Source: Crithidia fasciculata
Taxonomy: Eukaryota > Euglenozoa > Kinetoplastea > Trypanosomatida > Trypanosomatidae
DNA: 64,000 bases
Direction: 5' to 3'
Assembly: GCA_000331325.2 (NCBI GenBank)
Contig: CM003423.1
Location: 558,001 to 622,000 of the forward strand
Each line of letters starts with the position of its first letter. The stretch's first letter is position 1. Shown one piece after another: positions 28,316 to 37,041 of this stretch. The notes beneath the pieces are model-generated. The model did not search any database. It was not told where the DNA came from and worked only from the letters and a program-made list of their open reading frames with translations. The position numbers and the translations under genes were made by a program.

Positions 28316-29681
28316 AACAACGATCAAGCAGAGGTGAGGCCCTCGTCGTTGTCGTTGAGCACTGTTTTTCTGTGCAACGAACAATTTCTTTTTTTTTTCT
28401 ATTTTTTCCCCACATTATACTCAGTCATGTACTTCCGCTTGCATGTAGTCTGCTGTAGCGCGAAAGAAAAAAGAAACCGTTTATCTTTCCTTTTTTTTCC
28501 CCGTTCGCTCGCGACATTCTCTCTTTTTTTTTTCGGCCGTAACGGAGGAGTGGAGGGTACTCGCTACCGGCGCCGCACTGATGCGTATGTCTTTGCTTGA
28601 TTTTCTCTTCTCCTGTTTCTCCTCTACTTCATTTTTTTTGCCCTCCCGGGAATCGATATGTATCTTATACAAATTTGATGGGCATTATACCAGTTTCTTT
28701 TTTCTTTCTCCTTCTTCTGAACTCCGTCCACGCGGCTGACATGAATGCCCTGCGTTGGAAGGTTGTGCTCTCGTCGCAAGCTCGCCCAGCTTTTCCTCCA
28801 CCTGCCGCAGTTTTTTTCTTGCTATTTATTATTATTATTATTCACCCAATGTATCACAGCTATCTCCCGACTTTTTAAATGTGCAAACGCACCGTTCTTG
28901 TTTTTTTTCTCCTTTTTTCTCTTTGCGTTCTTCTGTGCGTGTTTGTGTATATGTCTTTCGAATTTGGAACTCTTTCTTTTTTTGTGGTATTTTCCGATGT
29001 TGCGCACTTCGTTTCTTCGTACATGTTTTCCAATGCGTCGCTGCCTGCGTTTGTCAACGCACATATGATACAGAAAAAAACACACCCGCGTTTTTTTGCT
29101 AATGATCTTGTCGCTCTGGCGCGGTAGTACGCGGTGAACCTGTGCGTGCCTATCAGCAAAGAAGGACAGCTGACAATGCCCCACACCGCGGGAGGTGTGG
29201 TGTCGCAGCTGAGCGTCTCGCTGTCCTCTCTCTCTCTCTCTTTCCGAGGATGAAAGCGGCGTGGGTCGTCACCAGAGTTCTTTTTTTCATTAAAAGAGGC
29301 CCGAATATGTTGGGAGAAGCGCTGATGGTAGTGAAGCATCTCTCTTGCATAATGGAGAGGAGTGAAAAAAAAAAAGAAGAACATGTGCTACCAGCTTGTA
29401 AAGATGCCAAATGATGCTTTTTTTTTTCTTCTTCTTTCATTTGCCACTTGTCTCTTCTCCCCACGCCTCTCGTTCTTGTTTGTGCTCGTTGGGAACCCGA
29501 CTGGACACCCCACACACACACACACCCACTCACTCGCGTCCGTACACTCCTCATAGTAACAACAGCTCTCAGCCTCCCAGCCTTCCTCCCGCTATCCAAG
29601 CCCTCTCAGCTGACTGCCGCTCGCACCTCCCTGCGCACCTCCGCACACCTTCTCTCTCTTCACTACACCTCTAGCTCCACC
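28316..29681 (+). other. Intergenic spacer, 1.4 kb
   Basis: T-rich spacer with long T runs, an ATT microsatellite (28827-28842) and a CT repeat (29229-29242). The last 300 bases belong to the duplicated upstream region of the small membrane-protein genes. No RNA gene was recognised. Confidence 0.55.
28827..28842. repeat. ATT microsatellite
   Basis: About five tandem ATT units within a T-rich spacer. It is a simple repeat with no other feature. Confidence 0.8.
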
Positions 29682-30035
29682 ATGGCCGCCGTCAACACCG
29701 CCGTGAGCCGCCGCGCCGCGCTGGCGACTGTGCTGCTGTCCGCTCTTGCCGCGACCAACGCGCTTGCGCAGACGACGACTGCCGCCCCGAAGAAGGAGTA
29801 CAAGCCCAAGTTCACGTGGTGGGCCATTCTGATCATGATGATCGGCATCGTGGTGGTGATCTCTGTTGCGCTGGTGGTGTACTTCTGCGTGTTCCGCAAG
29901 GAGCAGGCGGAGGAGAAGGCGGTGGACCACGACGACGCGAACTCGGAGACCACGCCGGCTGTGCCGCCAGCGAACGCCAACGACCAGGAGGCGCGCGAGC
30001 CGGCGCACAGGCCGAAGGACTACCCGACGGAGTAA
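29381..30035 (+). repeat. Duplicated unit, copy A (5' flank plus small membrane-protein gene)
   Basis: This stretch matches 32106-32757 with few changes, from a shared ACATG-GCTACCAGC start through the stop codon. Sequence before and after is unrelated between the copies, so the duplicated block carries the 5' UTR and coding region but not the 3' UTR. Confidence 0.85.
29682..30035 (+). CDS. Small single-pass membrane protein, copy A
   Basis: This 117-residue protein starts at an ATG in good context (CACCATGG). Residues 1-29 look like a signal peptide: an Arg pair, a Leu/Ala-rich core and A-L-A-Q as a plausible cleavage site. A short Thr/Ala/Lys-rich segment follows, then one strong transmembrane helix rich in Ile/Val (about residues 47-70, W-W-A-I-L-I to V-Y-F-C-V-F). 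The 46-residue tail is hydrophilic, acidic and Pro-rich and ends in P-T-E. A type I surface or endomembrane protein with a tiny luminal part is predicted. The family was not recognised. Copy B at 32404 differs by about four residues. The different 3' flanks suggest separate expression control, since trypanosomatid control acts mainly through 3' UTRs. Confidence 0.8.
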   Translation: MAAVNTAVSRRAALATVLLSALAATNALAQTTTAAPKKEYKPKFTWWAILIMMIGIVVVISVALVVYFCVFRKEQAEEKAVDHDDANSETTPAVPPANANDQEAREPAHRPKDYPTE

Positions 30036-32403
30036 GGATGAGCATAGCGGCAGTGAAGGCGTCACCGGCTGTTCTACCGACAACGAGGACTGAAACAGGA
30101 GGGGATGGAAGAACACAAAGAAGAAGAGAAAGACTGTCATTTCTGACTTGTTTTTTCTATGCCCTTGCTGTGTTTGTAGTCTTATCTCTGACATGCGGCA
30201 TTCCAGCATCTCTCTCTTTCTTGTTTTCTATTTCCTTGTTTCCTGTCCTTGCTGCGACGTGGAGCAGCGTCGCGTGTTCCTCTTTTCTGTCACGTAGGTA
30301 AAGAAAAAAAAAATCGGTGTGGCTGACCCTGATGCAATAGCCTCTTAATTCATTATCTTATGTTACTTGTTTTGTTCCTAAAGAACCCGAAAACGCCTAA
30401 TATTTTTTGTTTTCCCCGTTTACTTTCGCATCTTTTTGCCTCCTTCTTTCTTCTCTTTTTATTGGTGGCGGGGACGCCCTTCCGCTGCCACCCACCACAA
30501 AAGGTTTGATAAAGTTATTATTATTTTTGTTCCTGGCCTTGGTCGATGAGGATAAGGAGAGAGTGAAGGGAAGGTCGATGGCGTGGTGGTGCTCGACACT
30601 TTTTATGCGGCGACACAGAATAGACACGGGTCGATGCGACACATCTGCTGTAGCTATCAAGGGCGAGATCCGGCTTTCACGGTGCGGTAAAGGAGTATAA
30701 GGAGCTGTCAACAATGGGGGAAAAAAAAGAATGTATATCCGTGTGGGTGGGCGCTACGGTTTTAGTCGTTGTCTCACGAAAGGTTTTTTTTCCTCTCTCG
30801 TGTCCGCAACTGCTCTTTCCAAATGCTTTACACGCCGCTGACTCATTTTTTCTCCTCCATCTCCGGCGACTCAGGCGCGCCGCGGCACCCGTCCTTCCCC
30901 GCCTTGCCTTTGCCTTCGTCTTTCTCTCTCTTCTTTCTCTCTCTCTCTCTCTCTCCGCATCCTAAAAGAAAAGAAAAGAAAAACATTAAGAACGCCAAGC
31001 TGATCTTGTCTTTTATTACAATTGCTGTTAGAGCACAGTGCACTGTGACTTGATTTGAAAAAGAACAAAAATAAAAAAAAAGGAAAGCTTGGAGCGCCTA
31101 CTATTTTTCCCTTCTGGCAGGGTGAGGACGATGAGTGTGGGAGAAGACGTCACCAGCAGACACGCGCACGTGCAGGCCACTTGTGTGTGAGTGCGTGTCT
31201 TTGTACTGAATTTTCTTCAGACGCGTCTCTCCCACCTCCTTCTCTCCTTGTTCTAGTCTTTTCTTTTCTGCACCACGTTTCAAAAGTACTTTGCTGATTT
31301 TTTTTTCTCTCTCTTTCTTTGCCCTTTTAGAAGTGACGGTAGTGCATTGAATCTTTTTTTTTTTTGCTACTGCGCGTTTGTTTCGGGCATCTTTACTGTC
31401 TAAAGCGAAGGCTGTGAGTCTCAGTCGAGGCAGATGGTGTACCAAGCTCCCTCTTTTGTTTACCCTTTCCCTTTTACGCAGGCTAGCACACAGGCACACG
31501 GCGAGTGTGAGCGCTGCTGATTCCTTCTTTCTCTCTTTTTTTTCCTGTTATTTTTCCTTTCGTACGTCCCCGCTCCGTGGAGGAGGAGTGGTGCCTCGCG
31601 GCGTTGGTGTTGAATGCACTTCGCTTGTTTTCTTTTCATGCTTCCCAGCTGCGTGCCACGTGCGTTGTTTTGGGGGCGAGACGGGAGGCCTTGAGATGTG
31701 ATGAATGACCGCCTCAGTAAAACTAGAAAAAAACACACAAAAAATACAGCAGTTTGTAAGATGAGCAAGTATGAAATGCGTGACTTGAAGAAGGCAAGGC
31801 GGAAGAGACTTTAGGCGAGTCACCTCTTTCTTTCCTTCCTTCCTCAACCCACCTCAAGTTTTTTTTCCGTCGTCGGCTATGCTTTAAACGGCGTTCCGTC
31901 CTCTCTCTCCCTGTCCTTCTATACCGCGCCTCAAGGTGTGAGACAGCAGTATGAGGAAGGGAGTTCGTATCAGGGACTCATGTCCTCTCTTTTGGTAGAG
32001 TCTTAGAATGGCGTATGAGAACAAGGAAGGAGCGGAGAAGATTATCACAGCACATATTAAACAGCGTACCTTTTCCTTTATTGCGGATAGAGTTGTGAGA
32101 AAGGGACATGCGCTACCAGCTTGTAAAAATACCAAATAATGCTTTATTTTTTCTTTTTCCAATCGTCACTTGTCTCTTCTCCCCACGCCTCCCTTTTTCT
32201 TTCTCCTGCTCGTTGGGAACCCGACTGGTCACACCACACACCCCCACACACTCACTCGCGTCCGTACACCCCTCATAGTAACAACAGCTCCCAGCCTCCC
32301 AGCCTACCTCTCGCCATCCAAGCCCTCTCAGCTGACTGCCGCCCGCACCTCCCTGCGCACCTCCGCACACCTTCTCTCTCTTCACTACACCTCTAGCTCC
32401 ACC
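30036..32403 (+). other. Spacer between membrane-protein copies A and B
   Basis: This 2.4 kb stretch is the 3' flank of copy A and differs from the 3' flank of copy B directly after the stop codon. It is T-rich with a CT repeat (30934-30957). From 32106 it becomes the copied 5' flank of copy B. No RNA gene or conserved ORF was recognised. Confidence 0.55.
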
Positions 32404-32757
32404 ATGGCCGCCGTCAACACCGCCGTGAGCCGCCGCGCCGCGCTGGCGGCTGTGCTGCTGTCCGCCCTTGCCGCGACCAACGCGCTTGCGCAGACGACGA
32501 CTGCCGCCCCGAAGAAGGAGTACAAGCCCAAGTTCACGTGGTGGGCCATTCTGATCATGATGATCGGCATCGTGGTGGTGATCTCTGTTGCGCTGGTGGT
32601 GTACTTCTGCGTGTTCCGCAAGGAGCAGGCGGAGGAGAAGGCGGTGGACCACGACGACGCGAACTCGGAGACCACGCCGGCTGTGCCGCCAGCGAACGCC
32701 AACGGCCAGGAGGCGCGTGAGCCGGCGCAGAAGCCGAAGGACTACCCGACGGAGTAA
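32106..32757 (+). repeat. Duplicated unit, copy B (5' flank plus gene)
   Basis: This is the partner of 29381-30035. The coding part is almost unchanged, while the 5' flank shows more substitutions and small indels. That fits either purifying selection or gene conversion over the coding part. Confidence 0.85.
32404..32757 (+). CDS. Small single-pass membrane protein, copy B
   Basis: This 117-residue paralogue of the gene at 29682 has the same signal peptide, short luminal segment, single Ile/Val-rich membrane helix and acidic Pro-rich tail. It differs in one residue of the signal peptide (Ala for Thr) and three in the tail (Gly for Asp, then Gln-Lys for His-Arg). Its last 51 coding bases match the gene remnant after the gap at 43839, so at least three copies existed in tandem. 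Function is unknown. Confidence 0.8.
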   Translation: MAAVNTAVSRRAALAAVLLSALAATNALAQTTTAAPKKEYKPKFTWWAILIMMIGIVVVISVALVVYFCVFRKEQAEEKAVDHDDANSETTPAVPPANANGQEAREPAQKPKDYPTE

Positions 32758-35644
32758 GACCAGGGCTGCGGCGGCGGAGCGTGAGGGCGGCAGTGAGCCG
32801 CAGCGACGGCGTACAGAGCTTCTCGCTACATCGTTGCCGCAACCGCGCTTTACGTCTCACAACTCATTTCGTTTCGCCTTGCATCTCTCCAGGTCTTTCC
32901 GCTGCGCGGCGCGCGGGGATGTATTCCGAACCACGGCCTTCCCCCCTCTCCTCACCCGCCATTTTCCATTTCCGTGTGCTGCATTGCGGGCATGACTCTC
33001 CTTCTAGTCATGGGTGTACGGGTGGTGCGCGTCACTCTCCTTTTTCTTCTCTCGCGCCGCACGTGTCTGGTGACACTCACCTGTGTGCAATTGATGACTG
33101 AATTTAATGTGCAGAAACGTCTTTCTTCTTCCCTTTCGTGTACCTCTAGTCCTGCAATATCTTTCCCTGCTCGTTTCCATTCACTGCAGCGTCCCCTGTC
33201 AGCGCCACGCTGACACGACCGCCGCGGCGTGCACAAACACACACCGGTTCATCTTTTGACACACTCTGCAAGCGCGTCTTTTCATTAACCTCCCCGAAAA
33301 CGCTTTTTTTTTCTTTTTATGTTTAAGTAGTCACGCTTCTCTCTTCTGTGTTTTTTTTCTGTCTTCTCTGCCATCAGCGGCTTTCTGTCCTTTTCTATTT
33401 CTCCGTCTGTTGCAGCGATGGCAAACGAAAAAAAAAAACATGAGGTAAAGTGGTAGTCTAATTATTTATTTATTTACCTGGAGCGGTTGTGTGGCGTCGT
33501 GCGCGGGTGCAAAGGTGTGCATGCATCGGCGTGTTATTTTGATAATGCGTGTGTGTGTCTGTGTGTACGTTTGCCTTTGTGTTCGTCTCTGCGCCGTGGA
33601 CGGGTGAGAGTCACGGCACCGCGCACCACGCACCGCGCCGACGCCGCCGTCTCCTAACCTCAAAAGCAATGGTGTGCCGTTACCCCCCACTCCTTCTCAC
33701 AGCCCCCCTCGCGTCGGTGACTCGACAGTCGCGGAACCCACACAGATAACAGCAACAAGAAGAAAACATTTTTTATTTTCATTCTGTTTTTGTTTTTCCC
33801 TTTCCCCCTTTTCATCGTTGTGCCCCTCCAGCTTCTTGCACCTTCTTCACCCTTAGAACACAAGGAAGAAGGAATCAAAGCAGAGGGGAGAGACGGACTT
33901 GTGTGGTGTCTCCGACGAGTTGATGGGAGGCCTGTGCGGAGAGTGTCGTTAGGCAGCTCAAAAGGATGACAGAGAGAATTCTTTGGCTCAGACTCGCGGG
34001 TGCTTCTCCTTTTTTCTGTGTGTGTTTGTGTGAGTGTGTTGGTTGGTGTGCGGCGAAAGACGAGAGCACCGGTACACACACACAGAGACGCCCGCCGAGT
34101 AATTCACTCAGCTTTCTCCTGTGCATTAACAAAAAAAAAACCAACAAAACTCAGGTTTGTACTATTTCATTTTTTTTTTCACCGTCTCCACTGCTGAACT
34201 AGTACTCTCGGTCTTGGCAACACAGATGAGAAAGCTGCCATAAAAAACAACATTGTTTTTTCTTCTTTCTCTCCTCCTCTCTTTTCCATTGAAGGGCTCG
34301 CATCGACTTCTTTCCGCTCGCCTTCGTTTTGCTGTGAGCCTCTCGCCTCTGTTCACTGCTCCGTCGAGCAGCATCGTTAAGGAACGCCTTATAATTATTG
34401 TTTTTTTTTTTGTGTGTGTCGAAGGTGAGTGTTTGTGGTGCGCCGCTGCTGTGCAAGCGACATCTGCGCACCCCAATCTCTCCCTCGCAATCTACCTTAA
34501 TGTATGGTGCTCCTCCCGGCAGTGAACACCGCTGGCTCCGCTGGGAATTTGAGGCTGTGTCGCACTTGACGAGTTTCTGGGTTCGAAATAAAAGAAAAAA
34601 AAAGACAGACAGAAGAGTATTAGTGTGGAGCGGTGAACCAATTTATTTTTATTTCCACTCTCTGTTCGTCACGAAATGCCTTTTATTTTTTATTTCTCAC
34701 TTTCTCCATTTTTGTTTGTGTTCTTTCTTGGATAGTGGTCTGATCTCTAACTTACGTTCTATTTTCTTTCCCTCGTCTTTGTTAGATCGGATTTTTGTTT
34801 GTTTGTTTGTTTCACGTCTTCTCGAGAAGAGGCTAAAAGGGGACAGATGTGGAAAAAAAGAGAAAACACAGAGAGAGGGCAGCCGAACCACCCACGCAGA
34901 CACACACACTCACACGCACGCAACTGCTGCGTTCTCCCCTCTCTTGCTCCAAGCTTTGCGAGTGTTTTTTTTTTCTTTGTTTTAAGTCGAGGCTCTTTTT
35001 CGCTCTCTTTCTGTCGCCTCTTCCTTCTCTCCACCTTTTCCTTCTGATCTGTTTCTTTGACATACGTGCTGTTCAGAAAAAATCGACGACGTAAGCAACA
35101 ACAAAAGAAAAATTGACTGAAAAATCAACTACAAAAGAGCAATCGTGAAACACAGAATATGCAAGAGGATATAACTAAAAAAAAAATCTTTTTGTTCTCA
35201 AGCGTGTGCATCTCGGGGAAGCTCGCGCGATGCCGTGTGTGTTATAGGCCAGTTTTAGAAAAAAAAGGCGGGAAAGGTGTTTGTGGAGGAAGCTGCCTTC
35301 GTTGCACAGACAGTTTTTGCGGCAGATGTGTGTTCGACCTACTCCTTTCTATTTTCGTCAGTGTAAAACGAGTGTATCGTTGAAGGAAAGCTCTTCTTCA
35401 CAGCATAACACATCCGGGATAATGCATGAGGCGGCTATTAGATGATAAAATAATTGCTCAAAATCCTTCTGTCCTTTCCCACTCCTTCTCCTCTTCTTTT
35501 TTTTTTCAATTCTTTTTGAGCGATCACACTTCCACTACTCAACCTTCACGTGCAACAACAAAAAACAATCTAAGAACCGACGCAGGTCGTGAGAGACGCA
35601 CACACACACACACACACTCCGTCGGCGCAGAGCCCCGTCGTGCA
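32704..35644 (+). repeat. Long direct repeat, first copy (gene end plus 2.9 kb 3' flank)
   Basis: The stretch matches 43839-46788 nearly end to end at roughly 93-96 per cent by eye, with indels mostly in homopolymers. It begins inside copy B's last codons and ends abruptly after GTCGTGCA at 35637-35644. There the second copy goes on into the AT-hook gene's 5' flank, while this one enters a retroelement. It holds no recognised gene. GC-richer islands at about 32980-33215 and 33570-33740 are unusually well kept between copies. A CA repeat lies at 35600-35617. Confidence 0.85.
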
Positions 35645-35908
35645 AGCCTGATCTGGAGTGATCCCGGCGTGTCGAGTGATGTGGCCCTTAGGGTACCTGA
35701 GAATGGCTTCTACCTTCAGCTGAGCGTCCACCTTCCCCTTCCTCTCCTCCCCTTCTCTTCTATCTATGTGGTCACTATTGTAGTCAAGTACTTTGGGTTA
35801 GGTTTTTCCCCACCAAGCGACTCGTTTTTGTTCTGATCGAACATCACTGTTCTCACTGCTTTCACGCTTTTGTCTTGGCCAGCTTTGCCACTTACAGTGT
35901 TCACAACC

Positions 35909-37033
35909 ATGAGTAGCCTTCCGTCCCTTCCTACAATGACACCGACTCCCAGTCAGACGCCTGGGGTCACACCAGCTGTTACCCCCGCGGCCACGCCGGC
36001 GGCCACCCCTCGGAAGTACCACTCCCGCATCACCGAGTACATGGAGGGCCTGCAGCAACTAAAGGATCTCCTGGCCAACGCCACGATCGACCAGCCAACC
36101 TTCGAGAAGTTTAAGGCGGCGCTGGAAAAGGACTGCCTTGCTGATCGCCCGGTTGCCCCCGCGCCAGGCCGCGTAGACGTGGAACATGACTCAGACATGT
36201 TTTCCTGGGACCCGGCGAGGATGGCGAAGGCCTCCTATGCACGGATGTACCCGTGGGCCCCCGTGTACGTTGAGGCTGCGCTGGGGTTAGCCCGGATCGA
36301 CGAGGAGTACTCGACGAAGGGTTGGCAGGAGCTGCGTACCCTGGCCTTGGCAAGGGCTGACAAGGGCCTCCCGAACTCGCTGGAGCGCCTGTTGCTGTCC
36401 CTGTTCCTGTTCTCGGAAGACCGGGACCGCGCAGCTTTCGAACTGTGCCATTATCTCCTCACTGTGCCCCAGGAAAAGGTGCTGACGTACCACAACGTCC
36501 GCGCGATGATGCTGGTGACGGACCCGAACCGGCGCCGATCCCAGGCAGCGGCTGCGTGCGCTTTTCCCGAGGCGCTGTGGTACCCGGTGGCGGGGCACGA
36601 CCTTTTCTCCTTGCTGGTTGACAACGCCCAGCCGGCCGCCCCCTTGGTTGGTGGGGCTACTTCCCCGTTCCTTGTCCCGGACAGCGAAACCCTCTATGGT
36701 GGTCAGTACCTCGCTCCTGTGCGCGACGCTGAAGGTAACATGGTTGCGGCGGTGGACCTGTCTGACTTGGAGACCTACTTTGGGAATATGGTCGAAGTAG
36801 GCACGCAGCGCCACCGCGAGATCGAAACCCGCCTCAGGTCTATTGTGTTCGCCATTCGCCAGAAGCAACCGCAGCAGCAGACCTACCAGCAGCGCCAGTA
36901 CACCTACAACAACCGCCGCAACAACCGCCGGGGCCCCTACTACCAGGGAGGAGGCACACAGCCCTCTGTGTCACCTGCGGATGCCAAGCCGGTGGCCGAG
37001 CCAAAAAACTCGGCTGCCCTGCCGCCTCGTTAA
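35909..37033 (+). CDS. Retroelement ORF1 (Gag-position protein)
   Basis: This frame gives 374 residues from the ATG at 35909. It opens with a Thr/Pro repeat region (T-P-A-V-T-P-A-A-T-P type), followed by a helical globular part. The C-terminal tail is Gln/Arg/Asn/Tyr-rich and basic and would suit nucleic-acid binding. Its place before the recombinase and RT matches the first ORF of VIPER/TATE-type elements, which is taken as Gag-like. No zinc knuckle is seen. The assignment rests on position and composition. Confidence 0.6.
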   Translation: MSSLPSLPTMTPTPSQTPGVTPAVTPAATPAATPRKYHSRITEYMEGLQQLKDLLANATIDQPTFEKFKAALEKDCLADRPVAPAPGRVDVEHDSDMFSWDPARMAKASYARMYPWAPVYVEAALGLARIDEEYSTKGWQELRTLALARADKGLPNSLERLLLSLFLFSEDRDRAAFELCHYLLTVPQEKVLTYHNVRAMMLVTDPNRRRSQAAAACAFPEALWYPVAGHDLFSLLVDNAQPAAPLVGGATSPFLVPDSETLYGGQYLAPVRDAEGNMVAAVDLSDLETYFGNMVEVGTQRHREIETRLRSIVFAIRQKQPQQQTYQQRQYTYNNRRNNRRGPYYQGGGTQPSVSPADAKPVAEPKNSAALPPR

Positions 37034-37041
37034 AGAGGTCG

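Noticed and set aside
33549-33749. 66-codon ORF conserved in both long repeats (partner 44685-44885)
   Set aside because: The minus strand is conserved as an ORF as well, and the sequence lies in a 3' flank with indels nearby. DNA-level conservation explains it better.
34575-34600. tRNA T-loop-like GGGTTCGAAA in both long repeats
   Set aside because: No matching stem, acceptor or D arm can be drawn; it is chance similarity.
35601-35619. CRISPR-like or satellite array at CA and CT repeats throughout the window
   Set aside because: These are plain dinucleotide microsatellites of UTRs without spacers; no array structure is present.
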